This document shows, in pieces, positions 19,779-29,211 of a DNA stretch of 64,000 nucleotides. The stretch spans positions 124,001-188,000 of the forward strand of contig JAJZBM010000001.1 of the NCBI GenBank assembly GCA_021798915.1, read 5' to 3'. How positions within the stretch are numbered: position 1 is the stretch's first letter; the number at the start of each line of letters is the position of its first letter. Under the pieces are notes generated by a model. That model worked only from the letters and a program-made list of their open reading frames with translations, made no database searches and was not told where the DNA came from. This DNA comes from Pseudomonadota bacterium. GTDB taxonomy: Bacteria > Pseudomonadota > Alphaproteobacteria > Acetobacterales > Acetobacteraceae. A program made the translations under genes and the position numbers.

Positions 19779-20825
19779 ATGCGCATCCCCCCCCCCTTTT
19801 CCTCCCCGCGCCTCGCGTTCCTGCTGCTCGCCGCGTTGCTCGCCGCACAAGGCACCGAGGCTGCGAGTTTGCGCGATCTCGTCGTGCTCTCCGGGCCGAT
19901 GGTGCGGCTTTCCGATCTGTTCGACGATGCCGGGCCGAATGCCGAGCGGGTGATCGGCCCGGCGCCGCAGCCGGGCGGGCGGATCACCGTGCCGGCGCAT
20001 CAGCTCGCCGCCATCGCCCGCCAATTCGGGGTCGCCTGGCAGCCGGCTTCGGATGACGATCAGGTGGTTCTCGAGCGGCCGGCGCGTTCGCTCGCGCGGG
20101 GCGAGATCATCGCCGCGCTGCGCGCCGCCCTGGCCGATGCCGGGGCGGGGCCGGATTGCGCGATCGCTCTCAACAGTGTCGTAACCCCGCCGGTCGCCGC
20201 CGACGGCGCGCTCCGTCCGACCGTCGAGCAGATCGATTTCGACGCGGCAAGCAGCCATTTCACCGCCATGCTCGGCTTCACCGCGCCGGGCATGAAGCCG
20301 CGCTACATCAACGTCTCCGGTCATGCCTGGCCGATGGTGGATGTGCCGGTGGCGGCCCTCCCGATCGCCGCCGGCAGCCGCATTCAAACCGGCGATCTCC
20401 GCATCGAGCATATGCGCCGCGACCAGATCCCGGGCGATACGGTGCAAGACCCCCGTGAGGCGGAGGGGATGATGCTGCGCCATGCGGCAATCGCCGGTCG
20501 TCCGATTCCGCGTGCCGATCTCGCCCGCCCGCCGCTGGTCCAGCGCGGCTTGCCGGTGCGGGTGACGCTCGATCAGCCCGGGATTTCGATGGTGGTGCAG
20601 GGTCAGGCGCTGCAGGACGGCATGCTCGGCGCCGTGGTGCGGGTGATCAACCCGCTCTCGCACGCCGTCGTCGATGCCGAGGTGACCGGGCCGCAAGCGG
20701 CGCGGGTGATGCCGGGCTCGCTGCCGGAGGTGCCGCCGAGCGCCAATGGCCTGTCCGGCGGCATGACGGGCGGCGGCATGATGGGGGCGGGCATGGTGTC
20801 GCTGCCGCTCGGAGGCCAGCCATGA
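19779..20825 (+). CDS. flgA: Flagellar P-ring assembly chaperone FlgA
   Basis: A 348-residue protein with a Sec signal peptide (LAFLLLAALLAAQGTEA) and a C-terminal SAF domain (DVPVAALPIAAGSRIQTGDL, RAAIAGRPIPRADLARPPLVQRG core motif). FlgA helps P-ring assembly around the rod. The last 35 residues are a Met/Gly-rich tail beyond the usual end. Its stop overlaps flgH by 4 bases (ATGA). Confidence 0.93.
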   Translation: MRIPPPFSSPRLAFLLLAALLAAQGTEAASLRDLVVLSGPMVRLSDLFDDAGPNAERVIGPAPQPGGRITVPAHQLAAIARQFGVAWQPASDDDQVVLERPARSLARGEIIAALRAALADAGAGPDCAIALNSVVTPPVAADGALRPTVEQIDFDAASSHFTAMLGFTAPGMKPRYINVSGHAWPMVDVPVAALPIAAGSRIQTGDLRIEHMRRDQIPGDTVQDPREAEGMMLRHAAIAGRPIPRADLARPPLVQRGLPVRVTLDQPGISMVVQGQALQDGMLGAVVRVINPLSHAVVDAEVTGPQAARVMPGSLPEVPPSANGLSGGMTGGGMMGAGMVSLPLGGQP

Positions 20826-21556
20826 GCCGCCATCTGCTCCTCGTAGCCCTCACCGCGCTGCTGCCCGGCTGCGGCGTGCTCGCCAATCTCGCCGAGGTCG
20901 GCAAGCCGCCACCGGTCTCCGCCTCCACCGACCCGACCCTCGATCCCGACTGGCGCCCGATGACCATGCCGACGCCGGCGCCGCAGCCGCCGCCACCGGT
21001 CGAAAACAGCCTCTGGCGCCCCGGCTCGCGCGCCTTCTTCAAGGATGAGCGCGCCTCCAAGGTCGGCGATCTGGTCACCATCGTCGTCAACGTGAACGAC
21101 GCCGCGACCGCCAACGACAACACCATGGAGCAGCGCACCGACAGCGAGACGATGGGCATCCCCGGCTTCTTCGGTCTCGGCGCGCTGGTGCCCTCGTTCC
21201 TCAAGGGATCTACCCCTGCCAATCTGGTCAATACCACCAGCGGCACCAATCTCTTCACCATCGGCCAGATCCAGCGCAACGAGACCGTCACCGTCCGCCT
21301 CGCCGCGGTGGTGACGCAGGTCTTGCCGAACGGCAATCTCGTCGTCGTCGCGCGCCAGGAGATGCTGGTGAACGCCGAATTGCGCCAGGTGAAGGTGACC
21401 GGGGTGATCCGCCCGGAAGACATCGCGAGCGACAACACCGTGCCGCATGACCGGATCGCCGAGGCGCGGATCACCTATGCCGGACGCGGCCAGCTCACCG
21501 AGGTCAACGAGCCGCGCTGGGGCCAGCAGATGCTCGACGTGCTGCTGCCCTTCTGA
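20822..21556 (+). CDS. flgH: Flagellar L-ring protein FlgH
   Basis: A 244-residue outer-membrane lipoprotein. The lipobox LLPGC places the lipidated Cys at residue 17. Family motifs include SLWRPGSRAFFKDERASKVGD, VGDLVTIVVNV, and the end RITYAGRGQLTEVNEPRWGQ with the final aromatic residue. FlgH forms the L-ring. A flgI gene, commonly near flgA/flgH, does not follow; the next gene is convergent and unrelated. Confidence 0.96.
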   Translation: MSRHLLLVALTALLPGCGVLANLAEVGKPPPVSASTDPTLDPDWRPMTMPTPAPQPPPPVENSLWRPGSRAFFKDERASKVGDLVTIVVNVNDAATANDNTMEQRTDSETMGIPGFFGLGALVPSFLKGSTPANLVNTTSGTNLFTIGQIQRNETVTVRLAAVVTQVLPNGNLVVVARQEMLVNAELRQVKVTGVIRPEDIASDNTVPHDRIAEARITYAGRGQLTEVNEPRWGQQMLDVLLPF

Positions 21557-21560
21557 TCGG

Positions 21561-21590
21561 GAGCCAAAATGGCTCGGCGCCAAAACGGCG
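21561..21590. terminator. Paired hairpins between flgH and the Hint gene
   Basis: GAGCC-AAAAT-GGCTC (21561-21575) and CGCC-AAAAC-GGCG (21578-21590) are two perfect stem-loops 5 bases after the flgH stop, in the 83-base gap between convergent genes. A CAAAAAAT tract follows at 21598. They could end transcription from both sides. Confidence 0.5.
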
Positions 21591-21639
21591 TCCTTGGCAA
21601 AAAATCACCGCCCCGGCGGGGATGCGGGCGGCGGCGCGA

Positions 21640-23853
21640 TCAGGCGGCGGCGCGCGCCCGATCGAGATGCGCCGGCGCCGCGAGATAGCGGAGTCCCGCC
21701 GCCGCGATCGTCACCCAAAGCTGCCCAGCGCCGGCGAGATGGCGCGGCCGCACCCAGGCGAGCGGAATTTCGCTCTCGCCGGCGCTCCAGCGCCAATGGC
21801 CGTGCTCACCGGCTTCAAGAGCGTGCCAGCCGGCGCCGAGGGTCGCGAGCGGAATTTCGGCCGCCCGGCCGCGACCGCGCCAGAGGAGGCGATGGACGGC
21901 GACGCCGAGCGGGCGGTGATCGGCGCAATCGGGCAGGATTTCGCCAGGAATCGCGATGCGCGAAACGAGGCGCGGCGCCGCGGCATCGGGAACCGGAAAG
22001 GCAAAGGTCTCGAACCCATCGGCGCGTTCGTGCGCCACCGCCTCGATCCGGCGGCCATCGAGACGGAGGTGAAGATCGGGGGTCTCGGTCTCGGTGGCGC
22101 CGAGGGCGATCAGGCGCGCGCGCAAGCGCCGCCGCGCCGCCCGCCATGCCGGCCCGTCCCAGATCAGGGGCACACAGGTCTCATGCCAGTCTTTCGCCGC
22201 CCGGGCCGAGAAATCGGGATGCAGCACCATCCCCGCGCCCTCGAAATCGGCGCGGTTGCCGGTGTCGAGATAGCTCTCGCTCGGACAGTTTTCCGAAAAC
22301 AGAATGGCATGCTGGTCAAGCTCGATATGGAAATATTCGACCGCCGGCACGGGCTCGCGGCAGATGCTGATGCCATTCAGCAAATGCTCGGCCGGGATCA
22401 GAACCCCGTCGAGATAGAAACCATGCCCGGGCGAGACCACGAGATCGCGCGCCGGCACGCCATCGGCGAAGGCGCCGGCGAGGATACGGACCGGGGCGAC
22501 GGTTTCCGGGCGGGGGTGGCGGGTGATGTCGATCCGCCGCCGCCCGATCCAGACGATCGGCCGCCATGTGCCATCGAGGGTCGCCGCACGGTCCCCGGGG
22601 CGCAAATCCTCCACCGCGATTTCCCCGCGTTCGGTGCGGATGCGCGTGCCACGCGCGAAACAGGGGATGGTGTTGGTGATCGCTTCGTTGCCGCCGACAT
22701 TGGTCAGGCTGAAATCGCTCTGGGTATAGCTCGCGTTCGGGTTGAGTTGCAGGCTGGCCAGCGGCGTCGGGGCGCCGACCGTCAGTACATTGCCCGCGCC
22801 AAGGGTAAGCTGATCGGCGCTGCTATAGACATCGTTGGTGAGAACGATGGTATCGCCGGCGACGAGATGATCGATCGTCCCGGCAAACCCGGCCGGATCA
22901 CCGAGGCCGATGACCCCGGCATTGCCGAGCACCAGAGTTTCGCCGCCGGCGACGGCCCCGGACAGGGTCCAATCGGCGCCACTCGCTTCGGTGATGGTCT
23001 GGAAATTGCGATATTCGGCGCCGCTCCCGCCGATCGCGCCCGAAACCGTCCCGGCGCTGGCCGCCGAGGCCAGCGTGATGCTGTTCGCCGTGGTCGCGCT
23101 CGCGCCGACATAGCCGGTGAATTTCGCCCCCGGATCGAGGATCAGCGAGGCATCGCCGCCGCCGAAGGCGACCGCTGCGACGCTAGAATAAGGGCTTTCG
23201 ATGGTGCCGGCATTGGTGAGGGTGATCGCGGCGGTATCGGCGCTGTTGACCGCGATGCCTTGGTAGCCGGAAATGGTTCCGGCATTGGTGATCGTCGCGC
23301 CGCCGGCCTGGATATAGATGCCGCGGCCGGTATGGCCGCCGCCCGAACTATTCCCGCCTTGGATCAACGCGCCGGACGTGTTGTCAACGACATTATTCGC
23401 TTGCGTGTTGCCGTTATTGATCGTGACGCCGATGCTTTTGGAGCCAGAAGTTAAAATCGTCCCATTGTTTTCGAGATAATTATTCTCTCCCGAGGCGGTA
23501 TAGCTAAGATTGACGCCATCCCCGTAAGAATTAATCGTGGATGAAATCGTCGCGCCGGCAGTATTGGTCACCGACGCGCCATATGCGACCGACACCCCGG
23601 TCATTCCACTGATCTTGCCGGAATTGACGATTGTGCCGCCGTACAGGAAGTGAACGCCGAAGCCCGCCGATACGTCCTTATTGGTAATAGTGCCGGTATT
23701 GTCCAACGAAACGCCGGTAGCTTTGCTTGCGTTCCCCACGGCGGCGGAAGGCGAATCAATGCCGACGGTGCCTTTCGCCAGGATATCGAGCGTATTCCCG
23801 CTCGCGATCGTTTGCGCGACGGTGGTATAAGTGCTGAGCGTTGTCGTGGTCAT
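21640..23853 (-). CDS. Hint-domain protein with beta-repeat passenger
   Basis: A 737-residue protein in two parts. Residues 1 to about 390 are Ser/Thr/Asn/Gly rich with recurring [10 protein letters not shown]-like and [10 protein letters not shown]-like segments, as in adhesin or autotransporter beta-helix passengers. From Cys398, the sequence [21 protein letters not shown] opens a Hint domain of the Hint_2 type (about 398-545; also [23 protein letters not shown]). A 190-residue C-terminal region of unknown fold follows. There is no signal peptide. Such proteins are common in Acetobacteraceae and are thought to be secreted, with the Hint part possibly self-cleaving. The G+C of the passenger is lower than that of the Hint half. 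Confidence 0.8.
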   Translation of the reverse strand: MTTTTLSTYTTVAQTIASGNTLDILAKGTVGIDSPSAAVGNASKATGVSLDNTGTITNKDVSAGFGVHFLYGGTIVNSGKISGMTGVSVAYGASVTNTAGATISSTINSYGDGVNLSYTASGENNYLENNGTILTSGSKSIGVTINNGNTQANNVVDNTSGALIQGGNSSGGGHTGRGIYIQAGGATITNAGTISGYQGIAVNSADTAAITLTNAGTIESPYSSVAAVAFGGGDASLILDPGAKFTGYVGASATTANSITLASAASAGTVSGAIGGSGAEYRNFQTITEASGADWTLSGAVAGGETLVLGNAGVIGLGDPAGFAGTIDHLVAGDTIVLTNDVYSSADQLTLGAGNVLTVGAPTPLASLQLNPNASYTQSDFSLTNVGGNEAITNTIPCFARGTRIRTERGEIAVEDLRPGDRAATLDGTWRPIVWIGRRRIDITRHPRPETVAPVRILAGAFADGVPARDLVVSPGHGFYLDGVLIPAEHLLNGISICREPVPAVEYFHIELDQHAILFSENCPSESYLDTGNRADFEGAGMVLHPDFSARAAKDWHETCVPLIWDGPAWRAARRRLRARLIALGATETETPDLHLRLDGRRIEAVAHERADGFETFAFPVPDAAAPRLVSRIAIPGEILPDCADHRPLGVAVHRLLWRGRGRAAEIPLATLGAGWHALEAGEHGHWRWSAGESEIPLAWVRPRHLAGAGQLWVTIAAAGLRYLAAPAHLDRARAAA

Positions 23854-23995
23854 CGGCGGCTTCCCAATCCTCTCTCGCTACGCCAAACGCCGATCGGCCA
23901 GAGCCGTCGCTTGGGCAGTCGCAATGGTTTAGAGCGATTGCAAACCGGGATGCAAAAGCTATTTCAGCGTGTGGGAAAAATAACTGGCAGTATTC

Positions 23996-24025
23996 ATGAC
24001 AGCGCGATCGGCGCCATGCTATAGT
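23996..24025 (+). promoter_or_regulatory. Sigma-70-like promoter of the C26 hydrolase gene
   Basis: ATGACA at 23996-24001 and TATAGT at 24020-24025 each match the -35 and -10 consensus in five of six bases, with an 18-base spacer. The site is about 107 bases before the ATG at 24133. The 279-base gap also holds the start region of the divergent Hint gene and a small GAGATTTTTCTC inverted repeat at about 24030. Confidence 0.5.
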
Positions 24026-24132
24026 ATTTCGAGATTTTTCTCAAAATCATCTCAGGTTTGCGCCAGCCCGTGCCGTATTTGCGCGCCAGGTGATCCGGTC
24101 TATGAAACCCCCACAAGGAAAAGGAAAGCGAC

Positions 24133-24873
24133 ATGGCCGTTGTCGTCGGCATTCCCGCCTGTGCGATCGCGAGCAAGGGGCAGGTGCATCACAGCGCCCC
24201 GGCGCGTTATGGCGCGGCGCTCCTCGATGTCGCCGGCTGTGTCCCGGTGCTGATCCCGCCGGTTGGCGAGGCGGCACTGGCGCTGCTTCCCCGGCTCGAT
24301 GGCCTGCTGCTCGATGGCAGCCCGAGCAATGTCGAGCCCTGGCGCTATGGCGCCGCCGAGGATCTGACCCCTGACGCCCATGACCCGGCCCGCGATGCGA
24401 CCACGCTTGCCCTCGCCCGTGCGGCGCTGGATGCCGGTCTGCCGCTACTCGCCATTTGCCGCGGCATTCAGGAGTTGAACGTCGCGCTCGGTGGCACGCT
24501 GAGCCAGCGGGTGCACGCCCTTCCCGGCCGTGCGCGCCATATCGCGACCGACGCCGATCGTGAGGCGCGCTACGCCCCCCGCCATTCGGTGCTGCTTTCC
24601 GGCCGGCTCGCCGAGATCATCGGCGCGGCCGAGATCATGGTGAACTCGGTCCACGAACAGGCGATCGACCGGCCGGCGCCGGGGCTCAGCGTCGAGGCCA
24701 CCGCCCCGGACGGGACCATCGAGGGGGTGCGCGTCGCGGCGGCGAAAGGCTTTGCGATCGGCGTGCAATGGCACCCGGAATGGCGGGCCGGGGAAAACGA
24801 GGCGAGCCGCCGCCTCTTCGCCGCTTTCGCCGCCGCCTGCCGCGCGCGATCTTCCCTTACCCTTCCAGAATAA
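24133..24873 (+). CDS. Gamma-glutamyl-gamma-aminobutyrate hydrolase-like protein (peptidase C26)
   Basis: A 246-residue class-I glutamine amidotransferase-like hydrolase. The nucleophile elbow LLAICRGIQELNVALGG contains Cys109, and GVQWHPEW supplies His214 and Glu216, completing the triad. The sequence resembles PuuD, which frees GABA from gamma-glutamyl-GABA in putrescine breakdown, but no other puu gene is nearby, so the substrate is inferred only at family level. It ends in a type B A/T inverted repeat. Confidence 0.88.
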   Translation: MAVVVGIPACAIASKGQVHHSAPARYGAALLDVAGCVPVLIPPVGEAALALLPRLDGLLLDGSPSNVEPWRYGAAEDLTPDAHDPARDATTLALARAALDAGLPLLAICRGIQELNVALGGTLSQRVHALPGRARHIATDADREARYAPRHSVLLSGRLAEIIGAAEIMVNSVHEQAIDRPAPGLSVEATAPDGTIEGVRVAAAKGFAIGVQWHPEWRAGENEASRRLFAAFAAACRARSSLTLPE

Positions 24874-24907
24874 AAGTTTTTTTGCTTCTTTTTTTACAAA
24901 AAAAGAA
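24873..24907. repeat. A/T-tract inverted repeat, type B
   Basis: GCTTC followed by seven T, then AC, then seven A and GAAGC, forms a near-perfect long stem. It sits between the ends of two convergent genes, as expected for a bidirectional terminator, and matches the element at 4088-4120. Confidence 0.7.
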
Positions 24908-24919
24908 GCCCTGCCCTTG

Positions 24920-26632
24920 TCAAGGTGGCGGCAGGTCGGCGAAGGCCGGGATCCGCGCGATCAGCGCCGCGTGGAGTGCCGCGCGCCGCGCCCAAAGGTC
25001 ACGATACCAGGTGATGCGCGGTGGAATTTGATCGGCGAGCATGCGGCGGGCGGCGATCAGGGCGCGCGCTTCCTCGGCGAGGCCGCGCGCCCAGGCCGGG
25101 GCCTCGATCATACGGAAGAGTTGGGCTTGCAATTCATCGGGGTTGCGGAAAATCGCGCCGTTCCGGCCATCGTCGATGATTCCGCCATAGACCGTCGGGC
25201 TCGCCAGCGCGGTTACTCTCCGTGCCGCCGCTTCGATGAATTTGAGATCGGATTTGCAGCGGTTGAAGACGGTGTCGCCGAGCGGCATGAACGAAATTTC
25301 GGCCTCGGCGAGGCGGGCGAGATAGTCGGGGTAGGCGAGCATCGGGTGGAATACCTTGTGCGGCGTCGCCAAGGCGTCGAAAAACCCGCGATCATGGACG
25401 ACGACGAAGCGGAGCCGCTCCCCGGCCGTTGCCGCCGCCGCGTTCAGCGCCGGCATGAATTCCGGCCAGTCGGCCTCGCGGTTGATGCCGCCGAAAAACA
25501 GCGTAAGACGCGCCGGGTCGGCGAAGTTCCGTGGCGCAGGGATCTGGCTCACCGCGTTGGGAAAAATCGCGACCTCAGGATTGGCGCGGCCGAGCACTTC
25601 GGCCAGCATCGGCGTCGTCGTCTGCACCGCATGCACGGCGCGAAAATTATACATCTCTGGATACTGCAAAATCGGAATGAAATCGGGGTGGTCGTCGAAT
25701 TCGCACACCACCACGAACCCCGCCGCGATCACCGCGCGTAGTGTCGCAAGCCCGGTCTCACCGAGGAGGGCTGGGCGGTGGAGGATCAGGATCCGCGGCA
25801 CTTCCGGCGTCGGCTGCGGCAAATCGTGGAGATTGGTGAGGCGCGCCTGCACGCCGGGTGCCGCGGCCAGCGCCTGCATCGGCTCGACGACGCGGATATG
25901 GCTCACGCCCCCGACCGGGGCCAGCATGGTGGCGAAAATCTGCAACCGCGCCGGTGGCGTGCGGGTCGCCCGCCAGACATGCTGGAGCGGCAAGGCGCGA
26001 CGTGCATAGCTCTCAGGATCGACGCCGAGGGCCTCGAGCGCCGGGGTGATGGCGGTGATGAAACGCCGGCCGCGCTCGCCCTCGAACACCCGCCCGACGC
26101 TGTCGAGCGGCACATAGCCGGCCTCGGCGAGGGCCTGGCGGCCGCTTTCTTGCGAGAACCAGCGCAGATGCGTCTGATCGAAGAGGCCGCTCTCCTCGTA
26201 GCGCCAGCCGCCTTGCAGGAGGCGGGCGGCAAAGCTCCAATGCTCGACATTGGGCAGCGAGGCGAGCAGCACGCCGGTCGGGGACAGAAGGGCGGCGTTG
26301 CGGCGAAGCAGTGCCCAGGGGTCACGCAGATGCTCCAGCACATCGCCATAGATCAGGCAATCGACAGCGCCGGTGAAGCGGTCAGGGAGAGCCAGGGTCT
26401 CGATATCGCCGGTGATTACCCCATCGAGCCGCCTGGCCGCCACCGCCGCCGCCCGGGTGTCGCCCTCGATCCCGAAAACCCGGGCGCGGGGATTGCGCTG
26501 CTTGAAGGCGAGGCCGAGCGCGCCGGTGCCGCAGCCGATATCGAGCACCAGGCCGGCCCAGAGCGGAATGCGCTCCAGAAGGTCCGCGTTGTAGCCGTCG
26601 GCGTAAGGATAGGGCGCGGCGGGCGCCACCAT
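24920..26632 (-). CDS. SAM methyltransferase - glycosyltransferase fusion
   Basis: A 570-residue protein in two parts. Residues 1 to about 235 are a class I methyltransferase (motif I LVLDIGCGTGALGLAF, then YGDVLEHLRDPWALLRR). From about 240 onward it resembles a GT4-type glycosyltransferase acceptor/donor fold (VGGVSHIRVVEPMQAL, FVVVCEFDDHPDF, EAEISFMPLGDTVFNRCKSDLKFIEAAA). It abuts the UDP-glucose dehydrogenase stop, so the two are co-transcribed, pointing to surface polysaccharide or glycoprotein synthesis. Acceptors are unknown. Confidence 0.82.
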   Translation of the reverse strand: MVAPAAPYPYADGYNADLLERIPLWAGLVLDIGCGTGALGLAFKQRNPRARVFGIEGDTRAAAVAARRLDGVITGDIETLALPDRFTGAVDCLIYGDVLEHLRDPWALLRRNAALLSPTGVLLASLPNVEHWSFAARLLQGGWRYEESGLFDQTHLRWFSQESGRQALAEAGYVPLDSVGRVFEGERGRRFITAITPALEALGVDPESYARRALPLQHVWRATRTPPARLQIFATMLAPVGGVSHIRVVEPMQALAAAPGVQARLTNLHDLPQPTPEVPRILILHRPALLGETGLATLRAVIAAGFVVVCEFDDHPDFIPILQYPEMYNFRAVHAVQTTTPMLAEVLGRANPEVAIFPNAVSQIPAPRNFADPARLTLFFGGINREADWPEFMPALNAAAATAGERLRFVVVHDRGFFDALATPHKVFHPMLAYPDYLARLAEAEISFMPLGDTVFNRCKSDLKFIEAAARRVTALASPTVYGGIIDDGRNGAIFRNPDELQAQLFRMIEAPAWARGLAEEARALIAARRMLADQIPPRITWYRDLWARRAALHAALIARIPAFADLPPP

Positions 26633-27946
26633 TCAGCCGCCCGGCCGGCCGATGCCGTGATAGGCGAAGCCCGCGGCGCGCAGCGTCGCCGGGTCGAAAA
26701 TATTGCGCAGATCGATCACCACTCGTCCGCGCATGGTCTCGGCGAGGCGCGCCGGGTCGAGGGCGCGGAACTCGTTCCATTCGGTCGCCACCACCAGCGC
26801 CTCCGCCGCCTCCGCGGCGGCGAGCGCGGTCTGGCAATAGGTCACACCGTCCGGCAGCAGCGTTCGCGCCTGCGCCATCCCCTGCGGATCATAGACCCGG
26901 ACCTCCGCGCCATCGCCGATGAGACGCGAGACGATCGGGATCGCCGGGGAATCGCGCATGTCATCGGTTTCGGGCTTGAAGGTGAGGCCGAGGACGGCGA
27001 TGGTCTTGCCGCGCACCGTGCCGCCGCAGGCGGCGATCACCCGCCCGGCCATGCCGGCCTTGCGCGCCTCGTTCACCGCGACCACGGTCTCGATCAGCCG
27101 GCTCGGCGCGCCGGCGTCCTGGGCGATGCGAACCAAGGCGAGGGTGTCCTTGGGAAAACACGAGCCGCCGAAGCCGGGGCCGGGGTGGAGGAATTTCCGC
27201 CCGATCCGGCCATCGAGCCCGATCCCACGCGCGATGTCATGGATATCGGCGCCGGCTTTCTCGGCGAGATCGGCCATTTCGTTGATGAACGCGACCTTCA
27301 TCGCGAGAAAGGCATTGGCGGCGTATTTGGTCAGCTCGGCGGATTCGAGATTGGTAAAGACGATCGGCGTCTCGATCAGATAAAGCGGACGATAGAGTTG
27401 CCGCAGCACCTCGCGCGCGCTCTCGTCCTCGACGCCGATCACCACCCGGTCGGGGCGCATGAAATCGGCGATCGCGCTGCCTTCGCGGAGAAATTCCGGG
27501 TTGGAGGCGACGGCGCAGGGAAGATCGGGGCGGACATCGCGCAGGATCGCCGCGATGCGCCGGCCGGTGCCGACTGGCACCGTCGATTTGGTGACGATCA
27601 CCGCCGGGTGGGTCAGGGCGCGGGCCACTTGCTCTGCGGCGGCGTAGACATAGGTGAGATCGGCATGGCCATCGCCGCGCCGGCTCGGCGTGCCGACGGC
27701 GATGAACACCGCTTCGGCGCCGGCGAGAGCGGAAGCGAGATCAGCGGTGAAGGCGAGCCGCCCGGCGGCGACATTGCCCGCGACCAGCGCATCGAGCCCG
27801 GGTTCGTAGATCGGCATGCGGCCGGCATGCAGTTCGGCGAGCCGCCCGGGATCGGCCTCGACCACCGAGACCTCGACCCCGAATTCGGCGAAACACGCGG
27901 CCGAGACCAGCCCGACATAACCGCCACCAATCATCGCGATGCGCAT
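26633..27946 (-). CDS. ugd: UDP-glucose 6-dehydrogenase
   Basis: A 437-residue enzyme that oxidises UDP-glucose twice to UDP-glucuronate using NAD+. It has an N-terminal Rossmann motif (MIGGGYVGLVSAACFAEFG), substrate-loop residues ASNPEFLREGSAI, and the catalytic Cys263 in PGFGGSCFPKDT. Length is typical. It heads a two-gene unit with the methyltransferase/glycosyltransferase fusion, which suggests uronic-acid-containing extracellular polysaccharide. A related GDP-mannose dehydrogenase is less likely because of the YEPGLD and SNPEFLREGSA sequences. Confidence 0.95.
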   Translation of the reverse strand: MRIAMIGGGYVGLVSAACFAEFGVEVSVVEADPGRLAELHAGRMPIYEPGLDALVAGNVAAGRLAFTADLASALAGAEAVFIAVGTPSRRGDGHADLTYVYAAAEQVARALTHPAVIVTKSTVPVGTGRRIAAILRDVRPDLPCAVASNPEFLREGSAIADFMRPDRVVIGVEDESAREVLRQLYRPLYLIETPIVFTNLESAELTKYAANAFLAMKVAFINEMADLAEKAGADIHDIARGIGLDGRIGRKFLHPGPGFGGSCFPKDTLALVRIAQDAGAPSRLIETVVAVNEARKAGMAGRVIAACGGTVRGKTIAVLGLTFKPETDDMRDSPAIPIVSRLIGDGAEVRVYDPQGMAQARTLLPDGVTYCQTALAAAEAAEALVVATEWNEFRALDPARLAETMRGRVVIDLRNIFDPATLRAAGFAYHGIGRPGG

Positions 27947-28027
27947 GCGCCGCTTTTCCCCTTACGCGAAACCCGCCCGATATGGCGCCGACCCTAGCCG
28001 TGCCTTGATGAATTTAGCGTATAAACA

Positions 28028-28375
28028 TTACGCTTTCGACTGCGCGAGGATGTTTTTCTCGAGCGTCTCGGCGGCGCTGTTCCATGTCTCGATCTCGTCG
28101 GTATTTTCCGGCGGGTTGGTCTCGTGCAGCGAAAAACCGGTGGGGTCGTATTCGACCAGGATCGTGATATCGCCCTTGTGCGCGAGCATATGGCCGGGGT
28201 CATCCTCGGTGATGGTCCAGCCGAGCCCGGTCGCGGCGCGGCGGATTTGCGCCTGGCGCGCCTCGATGGTGCCGATGGTGGTGGCGAAGGGCTCGGCCAT
28301 CACCTCATAAGGGGTGGTCACCGAACAGCCGGCGGCGACCAAAAGGCCGAGCAGAACCAGATAGCGTGGCGGCAT
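28028..28375 (-). CDS. Small predicted lipoprotein
   Basis: A 115-residue protein with a short signal peptide and lipobox LVAAGC (Cys17), followed by a compact domain (EPFATTIGTIEARQAQIRRA, GDITILVEYDPTGFSLHETN). I do not recognise a family. The ATG at 28375 shares a base with the stop of the upstream GT2 gene (TGATG), so the two are coupled. Envelope location is inferred from the lipobox. Confidence 0.7.
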   Translation of the reverse strand: MPPRYLVLLGLLVAAGCSVTTPYEVMAEPFATTIGTIEARQAQIRRAATGLGWTITEDDPGHMLAHKGDITILVEYDPTGFSLHETNPPENTDEIETWNSAAETLEKNILAQSKA

Positions 28376-29127
28376 CAGAGATGCTCCTCGGGCAGGGTGA
28401 GCGCCCGCCATAGCGACCACGGCGAAAGCCCGCGGGCGAGCAGCCGGGCGGCGACCACCAGGACAATCTTCGCAACATCCGCCACCGGGCGGAAATGGCT
28501 GGCCCGCTGGCTCGCCCCTCCATAAAGCGCCGGCACGTCGACGGCAATGGTGCGATAGCCGGCTCGCGCCGCCTCGATCAGCAGCGCCGCCTCGAAGGCG
28601 AAGCCGCGCGGACGGCGCCGGCGGGTCGGCAGGGCGCGCAGCAGGGTCGCGGGATAGACACGAAAACCGCACTGACTGTCAGCGATCGGATGGCCCGCCG
28701 CCCAGGAGATCCAGAAATCGGCGATGCGATTGGCGGCCCGCCGGCTGCGCGGCGCCGGCAAGCGGCTGGCCCGGCGGGAGCCGATCACGATGCGGTGTGG
28801 CGCGCGCCGCGCCGCGGCGAGCAGGCGCGGCAGATCCTCCGGCCGATGCTGGCCGTCGCCATCGAGGGTCGCGATGAACGCGCAACCGGCGGCCAAAGCG
28901 GCGGCGAAGCCGGTCTCCAGCGCCGCCCCTTTGCCGCGCCGCACTGGATGGCGGAGCACCAGCGCCCCGGCCGCCGCGGCGCGTGCCCCGGTCGCATCCG
29001 CCGAGCCGTCATCGACGACGATCACCCGCGCGGCGAAGGGCAGACAGCCGGCGACGATCGCGGCGATGCTGCCCGCCTCCTCGCAGGCCGGGATCACCAC
29101 CAATGTTTTTGCGGGACTCTTTGCCAT
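28375..29127 (-). CDS. Glycosyltransferase family 2 protein
   Basis: A 250-residue GT-A enzyme. It shows VVIPACEEAGSIAAIV at the N-terminus, the nucleotide-site Asp pair in VIVVDDGSADATG, and the metal-binding ATLDGDGQHRPEDL. The length and QCGFRVYP motif resemble polyprenyl-phosphate mannosyl/glucosyltransferases of the dolichol-phosphate mannose synthase type, but no C-terminal membrane helices are present. It is coupled to the small lipoprotein gene and divergent from the halogenase-like gene. Confidence 0.88.
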   Translation of the reverse strand: MAKSPAKTLVVIPACEEAGSIAAIVAGCLPFAARVIVVDDGSADATGARAAAAGALVLRHPVRRGKGAALETGFAAALAAGCAFIATLDGDGQHRPEDLPRLLAAARRAPHRIVIGSRRASRLPAPRSRRAANRIADFWISWAAGHPIADSQCGFRVYPATLLRALPTRRRRPRGFAFEAALLIEAARAGYRTIAVDVPALYGGASQRASHFRPVADVAKIVLVVAARLLARGLSPWSLWRALTLPEEHL

Positions 29128-29211
29128 GTCGAGAGAGCGATATCGCAGCCCAGCCCGATCGCGCTATAGAGAGCGCCTCTCTGGTGGCAATTCTGCAAGG
29201 GGAAGCCCGCC

